NCBI GenBank assembly: GCA_037954665.1
Contig: JBBMOL010000012.1
Coordinates: 7,254,001 to 7,318,000 of the forward strand
Origin: Laguncularia racemosa
Lineage: Eukaryota > Streptophyta > Magnoliopsida > Myrtales > Combretaceae
Direction: 5' to 3'
Length of the DNA: 64,000 bases
Shown: positions 36,973 through 48,684 of the stretch, one piece after another
How the letters are laid out: the number at the start of each line of letters is the position of its first letter
Position numbering within the stretch: the first letter of the stretch is position 1
The notes under the pieces: model-generated
What the model saw: only the letters and a program-made list of their open reading frames with translations
Database searches by the model: none
Told to the model about the DNA's origin: nothing
Program-made: the position numbers and the translations under genes

Positions 36973-39556
36973 ATATCATCTTCCAAATCATCTAGAGAGA
37001 GTTCGAAAAGGAAGAATTCACTTGGAAGTAAATCTGATGTAGGTTGGGAGCATGGAATTGATGTAGACAACAATGGGAAAAAAGTTAAATGTAAGTATTG
37101 TAATAAAGTTGTTAGTAGAGGCATTTATAGATTCAAGAATCACTTAGGGTATACGCGTAAAGATGTAGAGCCATGCACCAATGTCCCCGATGATGTAAAA
37201 AATGAAATGTTAACAATGTTGCTAAAAGAGGCAAAATTATCAAAAATGAAGAGAAAGAAAATTCATGGCATTGAAGATTCTGATGATGCTAATGATGAGG
37301 TGGAGCAAATAGGGATAAACAAAAAAGAAAGGAATTGCATGGACTTCTTTCTGAAACAAAAAAAAAAAAAAAATTGGTCAAAGTGGAACACAGGCAACCC
37401 AAGGTACAATTAACCAATTCATGAAGAAAGATTTGAGAGAAGAATGTAGCCAACAAATTACTCGTTTTTTCTACACTAGTGCAATTCCATTTAATTACGT
37501 CAAAAATCCAAAGTTTATCAAGATGCTTCAAGTGGTTGGTCGATATGGATGTAGGCTTAAACCTCCTTCTTATCATGAGCTAAGGGTGACTTGTTTGAAG
37601 AAAGAAGTAGCTCGAACAATGGAATTACTTAATGACTACAAAGCTGAATGAAAAAAAACAGGTTGCTCTATTATGTTTGATGCATGGACTGATAGAAAGA
37701 GGTGTTCCATATGCAATTTCTTGGTTAATAGCCCTAAAGGAAAGGTCTTCTTATCATCTATAGATGCTTCTGATGTATCCAAGACAACCGACAAAGTTTT
37801 GGCAATGTTAGATGATATTATGGAGAAGGTTAGAGAGGAAAATATTGTACAAGTTATTATAGATAATGCTGCAAATTATAAAGCAGCAGGAGAAAAATTG
37901 ATGGAGAAGAGAAAATGCTTATATTGGACACCTTGTGCTACACGTTGCATCGATTTGACCTTGAAAGACTTTGAGAAGAATTGGAAGATCCATCAGGGGA
38001 TAGTTGCAAAAGGAAGGCGAATTACTACATATATTTATTCCAGGACTATACTTATCTCAATTTTGAGAAGATACACTAAAGGGAGGGACTTGATTAAACC
38101 TGGTGCAACTCGTTTTGCCACTTCGTATTTGACATTAGGTTGCCTTAGTGAGTTGAAAAGTGCATTGTTGATGATGTTCACTTCTAGTCATTGGAAATCA
38201 TGTAAGTATTCAACCACAAGTGATGGAAAGCAGATTCAACAAGTGGTTTTGGATAGTAAGTTTTGGAAGAATGTTATTGTTTGCCTTAAAGCTGCTTTTC
38301 CCTTTATTAAAGTCCTTAGATTAGTGGATTCTAATGATCAACCAACTTGGGTTTCATTTATCCAGAAATGGATCGTGCCAAGCAGAAAATTAAAGCAAAC
38401 TTCAACAATGTGAAGAAAAGGTAATATCGCAACTTGTTAGCTATATATATATATATATATATATATATTTTCCTTAGTGCTAATTTTAAAGTTTCATTTC
38501 TAAATTGACATCATATTTATTTAATGTAGTTATGAACCTATCTTCAAGATTATTGACAAGAGATGGGAGCTTCAACTTCATAGACCATTACATGCTGCAA
38601 CTTATTATTTGAATCCCCATCATCATTATAGTGATGATTTTAAAGTTGATGCCGATGTTAAGATTGGATTATATGGTTGCATAGAACGTATGGTTTCTAA
38701 TCCAACAGAAATGTGTAAGATTGATATGCAGCTTGAAAGATTTAAGGATGCTAATGGACTATTTGGCATTGAAGCTGCAAGGTTAGCAAGAGACAAAAAA
38801 GCTCCAGCTAAATGGTGGGATTCATATGGAGATGAATGCCTAAAACTACAAAAGTTTGCTATTCGTGTTTTAAGTTTGACTTGTAGTTCTTCAGGTTGTG
38901 AGCGGAATTTGAGTGCATTTGAAATGGTACGATACAAATAGTTCTTTTATTCAATTTTATATATTATTACTTATTAAGATTATGAATCTTATAAAGTTAT
39001 GTATAACCTTTTTCATTTTCAGGTCCATACCAAAAAGAGGAATAGGCTGCATCAACAAAAGATGAATGATTTAGTCTTTGTAATGCATAACTTGAAATTA
39101 AGAAATAGGAAAGGAAGATGCATTACTGACATTGACACTTCTACTTTCACTGTTGAAGATCTCTCATTTGATGATGAATGGATAATTGAAGAAGAAAATG
39201 TGTTTGACTCATCAAATGAGAATGAAGGTCAAGGTGTGTTACATATCTTTCTAAGTGCAAGGGATGAAGATAAAGATGATGCGGAGGAGGACGAAATTAG
39301 TGCTTATGTCAATTTGGAGAGTCCTGTAAGTAAGTCCCTAATCCCAAATGATTTGGACCTTCATGATATTGATAATGTTAAAGCTGAAATGCAAATAGGA
39401 ACTTCAAAAAATTTGGAATTAAAGGATATGGAAATCATTGGTAGTAGTACACCTCATGATGATGTTGACATTGATGAAGAAGAAGATGATGAAGATGCAA
39501 ATGATGATGATGATATAGATGAGAGAGATGGTGGAAATTGTGATGATTTATTTTAG
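36973..39556 (+). pseudogene. hAT transposase, three exons, four lesions
   Basis: Exons are about 36973-38420, 38530-38926 and 39023-39556. The introns have GT..AG ends; the first contains a TA run. Domains are a BED-type finger (CKYCNK...KNHLGYTRKDVEPC, near 37095-37170), a DUF659 part (FDAWTDRKRCSICNFLVNSP near 37675), an RNase H-like core (WTPCATRCIDL near 37925), and a hAT dimerisation domain near the end of exon 2 (AKWWDSYGDECLKLQKFA, then SSGCERNLSAFEM). The acidic C-terminal tail is rich in Asp/Glu. Lesions are an ATA in place of the start ATG (36973), a frameshift in an A-run (37358-37372), a TGA in place of Trp (37649) and a one-base frameshift near 38345. The gene is otherwise well kept, so death is recent. 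The nearest known type is the plant BED/DUF659 hAT family. Confidence 0.88.
38421..38529 (+). other. hAT transposase intron with TA microsatellite
   Basis: The intron has a GTAATATC donor and a TTAATGTAG acceptor. About 30 bases of TA repeat lie near 38440-38467. The flanking frames join in phase. Confidence 0.7.
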
Positions 39557-39884
39557 TTCTTGTTTTGTCATATGATTTATGATTTCATAACTTTTATTGA
39601 GACTTTTGATTGATTATTTTTATGGTTGATTATTTATATTATGCAACTTATGCTTGATTATCTATATTATGACTTTTATTGTGATTTATGACCCAATTCT
39701 ATGCTGAAATTTTTAATTTATATTATCCATTATATTTTTTAATGACTACTATAAGTAAATTTTTAATATTTAAAGGTTATTTTATAAAGGTTGTAAAAAC
39801 TTATGTTTCTATGTTCCGTTTTTACTTTCCGATTCTATGGACCCCTTGGCGATTCTACGTAAAATTGCGATTTTGACAACCATG
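39557..39884 (+). repeat. hAT 3' end and right terminal region
   Basis: The right terminus, read inward on the minus strand, has CATGGTTGTCAAAATCGC, then TTTTACGTAGAATCGCC and CCATAGAATCGG. About 200 bp of it matches the left end of the deletion derivative at 58558. Confidence 0.85.
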
Positions 39885-40540
39885 ATTGAACATCTTTTAC
39901 TTCTTTGTAGTTGGATAAATGTAGTGTGGTTTGAGATTTTGGGTCTAAGGATGGAAAACATGATTATGGATAGGTTTGATAATTGGTTGTTATATATGTT
40001 CATTGGCATTAAAAACCTAATTGGTGACATATAAAGTTAATGTTTTTGGTAAGTGTTTGCATTTAGTATGTTTGGAAGAGCTTATGTGACTTGGTCTTTA
40101 ACCATCTCCCACCAAATTCATGTTCAATTGTGAGACCAATTAAAGCTTACATTATGAAAATTCAAAATGCTTCTATAGGAATGGCCTTTGAACCTTTCAA
40201 GTATCAACATCTTACTGAAAACATAATGTAGACTCTACCTGCAAATAACTTTATAAAAGTAAACATGGATAAAGCTCGTTTTAAGGATAACAACAAATGT
40301 GGTATCAAAGTGGTAGCAAGGGATCGGTCTAATACTTTGTTTGCCAATCTAAGTATGATGATTATAGCTTTTAGGGTTAAAGATATCAAGGCCTTTGTAG
40401 CTCTTAAAGGATGGAAGTGAGTGGTAGTAGAAGTGGACTCTTCATTTGTTTTCAATGCACTGAATTCTAAAGCTACATATTAGGACATTACGCCTATAGT
40501 TAATGATAATTTTATGTATAAATCTAATTTGAGTGTTTGT
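39885..40540 (+). mobile_element. L1-type LINE, right part (zinc-binding domain end and RNase H)
   Basis: After the hAT duplication ATTGAACA the LINE frame resumes as EHLLLLCSWINVVWFEILG, completing the zf-RVT pattern, then FDNWLL. The C-terminal RNase H found in plant L1 elements follows at 40246-40480 (FIKVNMDKARF, CGIKVVARDRSNTLF, VVVEVDSSFVFNALN). It fades out near 40540, where pararetroviral sequence begins. No poly-A tail is visible, so the LINE end is probably lost or interrupted. Confidence 0.8.
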
Positions 40541-40559
40541 TAAAAAAATTTAGTAATAG

Positions 40560-41165
40560 AAAGGTAAATTTTTTGTCCCAATTAGGGATAAAAAACAACT
40601 TCAAAGATTTTTAGGATGTCTCAATTATTATGTGTCTAATTTTATTCCAAATCTTAAAATTAAATGCAAACCTTTGTTCTAAAGACTTAAGAAGAACATC
40701 CAAAATAGTCTTTAGAAATGACTAGGATTGTTCAAGAAATTAAATCTCTATCTTATCTAGGTATCCTAGATCTTACAACCAAAACCATAGTAGAAAGCGA
40801 TGCTTCAAATGAAGGATTTAGAGGAATCCTTAAGCAGTTGGTCAATAATAAAGAATAGGTAGTTGGGTATTGTTCTGGTATCCGGCAAGGTGCTCAAGAA
40901 ATTATTCAACTATCAAAAAGGAAATTTTAGCTATTATACTATGTATTTCGAAATTTCAAGATGACCTATATAATAAAAGTTTTTTTATTATGAGTTGATT
41001 GCAAATCAGCTAAAGAAATTTTACTCAAAGGCATTAAAAATCTTATTTCAAAACAAATTTTTGCCAAATGGCAAGCTATTTTATCTGTTTTCGATTTCGA
41101 AATTAAATTTATCAAAAGCGATTCAAACTCATTCCTTAACTTTTTATCTAAAGAATTTCTGCAAG
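40560..41165 (+). pseudogene. Pararetroviral RT connection and RNase H relic
   Basis: The segment after the RT core shows the connection motif (LQRFLGCLNYVSNFIPNL), the RNase H start near 40795 (an Asp-Ala-Ser acidic site) and the KKEILAII and FQDDLYNKSF stretches typical of caulimovirids. Stops and at least two frame changes interrupt it. The RT catalytic box itself is not in this copy. Confidence 0.75.
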
Positions 41166-42600
41166 GAAGTTATGGCCAACCTCTCGAAACAAGAGTCAAA
41201 GGCTGATTATGCCATGAAAATTATTCCAATAACACCTCCACAAAGACCCAAATCACCTGCTCCAACTACCTATGCCAACGCTATCAATAGTTAAAGTTTT
41301 TCTTGGCTCAATAAACCTACAATCTCTCCTCAATTCAAACCTCATGTTCAAACCAAAGAATATCTCATGAAGGTTCTAGCCAAACATTTATTTATGGTGG
41401 AACTTGAATGTTCAAAAAAAAAATTAGAAAAGAACTCTCTTCACATAATTCAAAACTTTTTTCCCAAAGGACTTCCCTTTTGTTCCATTTCACCCATAGA
41501 AAACTCAAACTTTTTATGAATACATACTCATAGAAACCAACAGTGTAGAAATCACCCATGTTTAAAATACCCAAAGAGAAGTCACTTATTCCAAAATCAA
41601 AATACTCAAAGTTCTTTCTTATAAAGATTGGAACCAATACCCATTCACTCCTAAAAATTTTACTCAACCTTTTTTTCTATCAATGTTCAATTATTATGAT
41701 TATATTAGTGCATGGGAAAATATACTTTATTATAGGAATTATTTCCACTCCTGGTTCATTCAATTTAAAACCACTCAAGAAAAATTCCCAATGCGATTTC
41801 TTCAATGGTTCACTTATTTCGGACCAGATGAAAAAATATATCTTAACGAAATTTATCAAGGATTGCAGATTTTCAAGAATAACAAAGATGCTCCAACTCA
41901 GCTCAGAGATTTATTATTTTACTCAACCTTTAATTTCAGATAGATCATGACTTTGTCCTATGTTCTTGAGAACGATGAATTTGAGATGCTCAATGCCAAA
42001 AGAGTATTCCAAGTCAAGTGGTGGGATAAATTCAACATCAACTTAGCTTGTGTAAAGACTGTTCAAGCATACTTTGATCAAGCAAGAAAGAGTTATGTTC
42101 AATGTGCTAAATTTCTCAATGATAAAACCAAAATTTCAAGCTAATTTGGCGAAAACATCTAAACCTCACCAATATAAGCAAAAAAATTTAGAATTGGTTA
42201 CCCGACTTTCCTTCGAAGAAGAAGAAGAAGAAGCTAACAACAATTCTCTTTATCAAAATGAAGATGATTGTTATGGGACAGATATCCCTAATATTATATA
42301 TATATATATATATAATTTGTTCAAAATCTTGGCATACTACTCATATATATATATATAATTTGTTCAAAATCTTAGCATACTACTCCTCTGTTCATTCATA
42401 TGCATGATTATTCAATCACTTTATCCAAAAGAAAGAATCAAATATTTTACTTTTAGCATACCAACCAATTGTTCCTCTACTTTTCAAAAGGTAAAAGAGC
42501 CGTTCAATCACTTTCATCGAAAAGCAGTCACAAGATACAACTGTTCCATTTCTTTTATCAAAAGCCAAAATCATGAGGCTACTTTGTTAAAGACATCATA
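41165..42600 (+). pseudogene. Pararetroviral region downstream of RNase H
   Basis: Open pieces at 41683-41943 and 41947-42144 show aromatic-rich motifs such as HSWFIQF and WFTYFGPD, seen after RNase H in some caulimovirid polyproteins. Their function is unknown to me. An approximately 48-bp segment with a TA run is duplicated in tandem at 42290-42387. The region ends before the promoter. Confidence 0.5.
42290..42387. repeat. Tandem duplication with TA runs
   Basis: A unit of TA dinucleotides followed by AATTTGTTCAAAATCTTGGC and ATACTACTC occurs twice (42290-42339 and 42340-42387), with one base difference outside the TA run. Confidence 0.75.
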
Positions 42601-42657
42601 ATCCAAGATTCCGCACAAGAACACAGTTCTCTAAGGAAGAAAACAAGATTGATCAAG

Positions 42658-42664
42658 TATAAAA
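42658..42664 (+). promoter_or_regulatory. Pararetroviral pregenomic RNA TATA box
   Basis: TATAAAA lies in the intergenic region upstream of the leader. The same GATCAAGTATAAAAGTAGAC context recurs in the inverted copy near 46885 on the minus strand, which supports a conserved promoter. Confidence 0.6.
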
Positions 42665-42879
42665 GTAGACTCTCAACAACTTATCAAGGTAGAAGAAATT
42701 GAAAAGGCTTTGAAAGACAAGCAATTAGAAAACCCTCAAAACACTTCAAACACAAAGCCCCTCTTACATTTCCTTCATATCAATCTCCTTTTGTATCAAT
42801 CTTTTATTTTGAGGCTTTTTTATCAAATTTCTTTTGTAAGTATTTCTTTGTAAGCACCCTCATGTTGCTTTCTATTATC

Positions 42880-42885
42880 AATAAA
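42880..42885 (+). terminator. Pararetroviral polyadenylation signal
   Basis: AATAAA lies about 220 bases after the TATA box. This matches the usual caulimovirid layout, in which the signal sits downstream of the RNA start and is read on the second pass round the circular genome. It is conserved in the inverted copy. Confidence 0.55.
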
Positions 42886-43122
42886 TAATTTTGTTCATAT
42901 CATTATTCTATTTTGTCCTTCCTTTTATTCGTTTTACTTATAATAAAATATTTTTGAAAAGCTGAAAGGTATAGCCCTAAGGAAGAAAAGATGCTTCTTG
43001 GTGGGATATTAGGATCCTATACCGAATAGCATAAGACTTAAACTTGTAAGATTTTTGCTAATTTGATAGTCTAAGTAGGAGATTAGACATTCATCTTCAT
43101 GAAGTTAGATCTTAGTGAAAAA

Positions 43123-43138
43123 TGGTATCAAAGCCATG
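43123..43138 (+). other. Pararetroviral primer binding site (initiator tRNA-Met)
   Basis: TGGTATCAAAGCCATG matches the Met-tRNA primer site of caulimovirids with one changed base. Its position in the leader between the poly-A signal and the movement-protein frame is as expected. Confidence 0.75.
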
Positions 43139-43427
43139 TTCATGTTCATTTTAGGGGGAGAAGGAGATAGGAATTATTGTTTATCATTGTTAGAATCTAT
43201 CGTTTTCTTTGCTATAAACATCCTATGTAGCAATCACTTGTGAGGAGAGGAACTATGGTCTAAACAACAAGTCCCGTTAGATGAGTTAGTGCAGTAAGAC
43301 TATTAGTTTAGCAATCACATGTGCTTTACAATATATGCTAATAGTTTGTTAAGACTAGAAAAGGAGAGATTAGAACAATGGATCTATTAAGAAGAAAACC
43401 TTCAAAATCCTCTTTTACCTTAAGATG

Positions 43428-44000
43428 TTAGAAAACATAGATCTAGATAGCTTTAATCAAGATTTCTACAATGAACATGAAATCAAAATAGAAAAAAATA
43501 GAGCAAGATTTAAGAAATTGGTCAATACCTAGAGAAAACCCAAGATCAATTTATCAAATAGGAAGCTTTAGTTTGAAACACAACTATATGATCAAAACTA
43601 TAGAAAAAACCCTTAGTCGTTCTAAAAAACATGAAGTTCTCAAATTGTTGTCAAAAGATTCCTTCATTAGACATAGGAAAGATAATTATAACTTTTTACA
43701 TATAGGATTGATCCAATTGTCTATTGTTCCATTACATAGACTAGGTATTAATCAACCCATTTTGGTATGGTTAAGAAATGCCAAAAACACGATTTTAATG
43801 AATCAACATTGTTTTTGTTCCAAACTAACTTACATAAAGGTTTATGGTACACTTAGTGCTACTCAAACTTTACTATAAGTTTAGACAATCCAAGAGTTTT
43901 AGATAATCTTCTACTCCATATTCAAACTCAAAATAATAATTACATAGAATGAACCAAAACCATTACCCTAATATATTGAATATACTATAAGGCAATGAAA
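43428..44000 (+). pseudogene. Pararetroviral movement protein relic
   Basis: A frame starts with ATG at 43428, is shifted by an extra A, and is then open at 43573-43878. The 43690-43800 part (LHIGLIQLSIVPLHRLGIN) fits the 30K-superfamily movement protein of caulimovirids, which opens plasmodesmata. Short and broken; not functional. Confidence 0.6.
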
Positions 44001-45560
44001 TCAACAATTACTCCCAAAGCTAAGAGATTATCTCCTAAAGGAGAAACCATCTTACTTGAATCCAACCCAAATAACACTAAGAGTTTTACTCCAAAATCTT
44101 TAAGCTAGAATGAAATTAAACTTCCAAACGAATGGCTATTGGAAGAAGTATTACCACCTTATCCTTCTATCTCAAATAAGAACCTAACTATAGTCCAAAG
44201 ATTTGACAATGGAAGCATCAAAATCCAATTTCCACTTGTAACTAATAAGAATCCTATTGCTTCACCAACTCCATCATATTTAGTGGAAACCCTTAGTCAA
44301 AGTCATACCCTTAGTATTACGTAAAGTATGCAAGAGGGTATTGATATATTACAAAAGCTTAGAAACATTGATGATCCAATTGAATCTACAAATGATCTAG
44401 TCAAACTCAAAGGAGTAGATTTTTAACCTAAGATCCTTGAGCCTATTCATAGGCTAAACTCTCTAACTTTGTCTCAAATAAATGAACTAAATACCATTAG
44501 TTTAGAAAAGCCTTTTCAATTTGACAAAGATTTTCTAAGAAAAGATTTTAACTCCTTAGAAAATAAGGAAAATAGACATAGATTTTTCAAAACATATGCT
44601 AAAGAAGAAACATAAACCATAAGAAGTTTATGGTATTCTGATATGGAAAACCACCTTAGAAAAAGTGTTCCACTTTTCAAATGGCTAAGTGAAATTTTTG
44701 GTCCAGGAAAAAGATATGTTGGTCAAACCCTAAATAAAGTTACAAAGAAATGGGAAACTAATGAGGGACCAATCTATTCAATACACCCGCCCCTCCAACA
44801 AGTAGAAATTAAACTAGTCAAGACAAGTATCAAAGTTGCTCCATTTAAAAATACATCAATAGAAAACTTTGAATAGCTAGCACTAGATCTCATAATAACT
44901 ATACAAGTCAGACTTTGCACACTATAGGAATGCAAACCAATCAAATAGAAAATATGTTAATAGAACAAGTTGATCAAAATAAGAATAAAGGAAAATCTCC
45001 CATAAATCAAGATCTGATCAAACCTATATAACCACCTAAGATTATACACGATATCAAAGATTTCAAATTCAAAAATCTTTTCAAAAGACAGAAAACTTCA
45101 AACAAAAAAATTTTAAAAAGAAGAATTATAGACCAAAGATGAAGATTATCAAAAAGAGAAGTTAAATGTTACAAATGTAGTGAAAAAGGTCATGTTGCTC
45201 CAAATTGTTCCAAATCTAAGAAGAATAATAAATTAGATATTTCTAAAAATATTAAAAACGAATTGTTAAGAATTATCAATGAAAGCTCTTTTAGTAATAG
45301 GAAGTCTAGCCTAGAAGATAACCATGTTCAAAACCTATCTAGCAAATCTAGCTTTGATAGTGATTAAAGTAGTGAATGCCATTCGGAAAATGTTTGTTTA
45401 TGTAAAAAAAAAAAATGTTATTACAAAAGAACAAAAGGCTTTATTAAAAATAATAAATTCCATGCCCGATAAAAAACAAATGGAAGACTACATGGAAGTG
45501 TTAGGTTTTCTAGAAGATCTGAACAGGCTTTGTCCTAGAACTTTTCAAACTTACTCAATG
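44000..45560 (+). pseudogene. Pararetroviral coat protein relic with zinc knuckle
   Basis: Broken frames (44139-44324, 44643-44876, 45324-45629) follow the movement-protein region. A CX2CX4HX4C knuckle (CYKCSEKGHVAPNC) lies near 45169-45210 after a lysine-rich stretch, as in caulimovirid coat proteins. Several stops and frame changes occur. Confidence 0.65.
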
Positions 45561-45570
45561 AAAAATATAT

Positions 45571-46620
45571 GTGATCAATTTAAAGAAAAAGGAACCTTTA
45601 ACTTTAGATTTGCTTCAAAAGGAAATTAATAATCTCAAGAAAGAAACAAAGGAATTAAGACTTAAATACCAAGAGTTAGAAAAGAAATTTGATCAAAATG
45701 AAAAAGAAAGCAGTTCAAGTAATGAACTCGATGATAAAAAATTTATTAATATAATTGAAAGAATAAATATTCAAAAATGGTATGTTAAAATTAATTTAAT
45801 CATTAATAATGAATGGTCAACAAAAATCATAGCTTTACTAGATAGTGGTGCTGATAAAAATTCTTTGTAAAAAGGATTAGTCCCAACAAATTATTATGAA
45901 AAAACTTCCAAAAGATTAGTCTCTACGGATGGTTCAAGATTAAATGTTCAATATAAATTATCAAAAGCTAAAATCATTCAAGATAGTATAAATTCCAAAA
46001 CTTCGTTTATCTTGGTTAAAAATATGAATAATCCAATGATTTTAGGAACTCCTTTCCTTACACTCCTATATCCTTTTCAAGTAACTACTCGAGGTCTAGA
46101 ATCTACGGTCAAAGGAAGAAAATTTTTTCTCAAATTCTTAGTCCCTATTAAAGAAAAAGAAGTAAATTTGCTCGAGGATAAATTAACCTCTGAAATTAGG
46201 CAAATAGATTTTCTCAAAGAAGAGATAAAAAGACAAAAGAATTATCAAAGAATTAGAGTCTAGGGATATTCAAGAAAAAATTAAAAATACTTAAAGAAGA
46301 TTTGAAAAAGAGATCTATTCAAATATTTCGAATGTGTTAAGAAAACAATATTTTGTAAAATTACCTTATGTTGAAGACTTTTTTTATGATAGAATTCCCA
46401 CAAAAGCCAGACCAACTCAAATGAGTTAGGAATTATTAAACTACTATAAAAAAAGAAATTTAAGATTTATTAAATAAAGGACTAATAAGAAAGTCTAAGT
46501 CTCCCTGGTTATGTTCAGCTTTTCATGTTCAAAATCAAGCAGAATTAGAGCAAGGAGCCCCTCGTCTAGTCACAATTATAAACCATTAAATGCTATACTC
46601 AAATGAATTAGGTATCTAAT
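45571..46620 (+). pseudogene. Pararetroviral protease and truncated RT start
   Basis: A coiled, charged linker (45571-45720) is followed by a retropepsin active site ALLDSGADKNSL near 45832-45867 with a DSGA triad. The protease end is at 46012-46263. The first RT motifs (KGLIRKSKSPW, near 46475-46510) are reached before the copy breaks off around 46620. Stops at 45868, 46261 and elsewhere. Confidence 0.7.
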
Positions 46621-46629
46621 ACATAACAA

Positions 46630-47036
46630 AAAAGATTTTAAATAATATGAACAAAATTATTTATTGATAATAGAAAGCAATAGGAGGGCGCTTACAAAGA
46701 AATACTTACAAAAGAAATTTAATACAAAAGCCTCAAAATAAAAGATCGATACAAAAGGAGATTGATACAAAGAAAATGTAAGAGGGGTTTCATGTTTGAA
46801 GTGTTTTGAGGGTTTTCTAGTTGCTTGTCCTTCAAAGCCTGTTCAACTGCATCTGCCTTGATCAGTTGCTAAGAGTCTACTTTTATACTTGATCAATCCA
46901 ATTTTCTTCCTTATCTTGGGTGTTCTCTAGATATTGACCAATTTCTTAAATCTTGCTCTATTTTTTCTTTTTTGACTTCATGTTCATTGTAGACATCCTG
47001 ATCAAAGCTATCTAGATCTATGTTTTCTAACATCAC
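46630..47036 (-). mobile_element. Inverted fragment of the same pararetrovirus
   Basis: On the minus strand, the first about 110 bases (47036-46920) match the movement-protein start at 43427-43540. The rest (46915-46630) matches the promoter to poly-A region at 42632-42925, including the TATA box and AATAAA. The two parts are adjacent here but about 500 bases apart and in the other order in the plus-strand copy, so this piece is rearranged. The short open frame at 47123-46911 is part of it. Confidence 0.8.
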
Positions 47037-47720
47037 AAATGGATAATATATATAACATATATAAATATATATATAAAGAGCATATATACATAACATTATA
47101 CATATAACATATTGATTATGCATAAATATTATTCATAACATAAATCCATAAAATATATATATATATATATATGTGGGGATAATATCACATTTGTTACCTA
47201 AACTTTATTCATTTTTGCAGTTAACTAGCTAAAGTTTAAAAATGTTAATTTACTATTTACAAATATTTCATGATCACTTATAGTTTCTAAATAGGATAAT
47301 TAATTGTAAAATTTAATAAAGTTTAGGTAGTTAATTGTAAAAATAAATAAAATTTAGATAATATAATTGATTGTATAAGATTATGTATAAAATAAATATG
47401 CAATTTTTCATTAGTTATACATATAATATCACATATATATAGCATTATATATAGCATATGAATTATATATATCACACATATATTAAATATATCCTATACA
47501 CACACATAAGATTATAGATTTGTACATAACATTACACATATGGCAAATAGATTACATATAATAGATATATAAATATACATATGAATATAATATATATATA
47601 TATGTGGATTTATGTATGTATATATAACACATAAACTATATGTATCATACACATAATATATAGATTATATATATATATATATATAAATAAATAATATATG
47701 TTGGGTGCTTATATATTTAG
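47037..47720. repeat. TA-dinucleotide-rich block
   Basis: Repeated (TA)n and (ATAT)n tracts occur, for example at 47041-47080, 47150-47172, 47590-47602 and 47663-47683, with no coding frame. It adjoins the end of the inverted pararetroviral fragment. Confidence 0.7.
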
Positions 47721-48684
47721 AACACAACTCTATATATAAATCTAACACATATTACAACAAAGGATTAAAGAAAAAGAGGGGAAAAAAAAAGAGGTTAAGG
47801 AATTACACATTTTATATATTAGAATGAAAATGTTAAATAACATTTGTCGTTTTCTAAAATGACCCAAATAGGAGTCATTAGAGAAAATAATATAAGTTTA
47901 ATATTTAAAATAGTATTATTAATAAACAAGTTCGGGTCCGTGATCTTTTTACGAGACCAGTTTAATAAACAGGTTCATAAATGGATTTATATATCAAATT
48001 CAAACCTAAACATAGATTTTAATGTGTCGTTTTTGAGTTTAATCTATTTATCATCCATTTAGATTTTTATCGATATAATCTCATTTATAATTATATCATA
48101 TCATGTCCTAATTTACTATTGGAATTCCTTATCTAAACATCATATCGACCTAAACCCATTGGGTCATGGGTTAGGAGCAAAGTAACCAGAACTGGCCTAC
48201 GGGGTGAAAGGGCGGGGCCAATTCCATTGACCCAGCAATTCATAGGCTGGTTAAAAAAAAAATTCTTAATTGTTTTTTATTTTTCTTGGCCATTTTAAAT
48301 TTTCTTTTCAAAATATTTGTTAATTATCTGTGTATTTTTTTAGTGGTTTTTTTTTCTTTAAATTTATTAACATGAAAATTTAATCCATCCTTCTCATAGC
48401 AATATATGATGTTTGGGAAATTAATTAGTGGCAATGCCCGTATACCCCCGGGAGGGGGGGGGTGGTGGTGTTGGGTGGGACGCCAGCCCCAAATTTTATT
48501 GATTAAATAAAAAAATTATAGAAAAAGAGGGAGACATTTGACTTTACCTCTTGTACAAGATAATAAGACGCGATGAGTAAATAATATAAATAAATAAGAG
48601 AGTACTACTCCTCTTATAAAATATCTCTAACTTAGTGCAAAAAATAAATAAGGTAATATTACTACATTTACAAAATTATTTTAC
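47721..48684. other. Intergenic stretch with no recognisable gene
   Basis: It contains a GC-richer patch near 48185-48240 and a C/G homopolymer patch near 48440-48470. It may include the end of the hAT whose transposase lies to the right, but I could not define a terminal repeat. Confidence 0.3.

Larger units (their letters stand above)
27796..39884 (+). mobile_element. hAT DNA transposon, near full length, interrupted by an Athila element
   Basis: The ends are CATTGTTGTCAAAATCGC at the left and, read inward from the right, CATGGTTGTCAAAATCGC. Subterminal AATCGCGATT-like palindromes lie at both ends. The span is 12.1 kb, of which 6.8 kb is the nested Athila-type element, giving about 5.2 kb of own sequence. 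A BED-finger/DUF659/hAT-dimer transposase lies in the right half. It was inserted in the LINE zinc-binding domain. Confidence 0.9.
40560..46620 (+). mobile_element. Endogenous pararetrovirus (Caulimoviridae), circularly permuted copy
   Basis: The order on the plus strand is end of RT and RNase H, a further C-terminal region, intergenic region with promoter and poly-A signal, leader with a Met-tRNA primer site, movement protein, coat protein with zinc knuckle, protease, and the beginning of RT. This is a nearly whole circular genome opened inside the RT gene. The central RT part with the catalytic box is absent. Numerous stops and frameshifts make all frames non-functional. Genus is not certain; a florendovirus- or petuvirus-like group is plausible. 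Confidence 0.8.

Noticed and set aside
40560..41160. First read as a Ty3/gypsy RNase H
   Set aside because: The following promoter, Met-tRNA primer site, movement-protein and zinc-knuckle coat regions without LTRs fit a caulimovirid instead.
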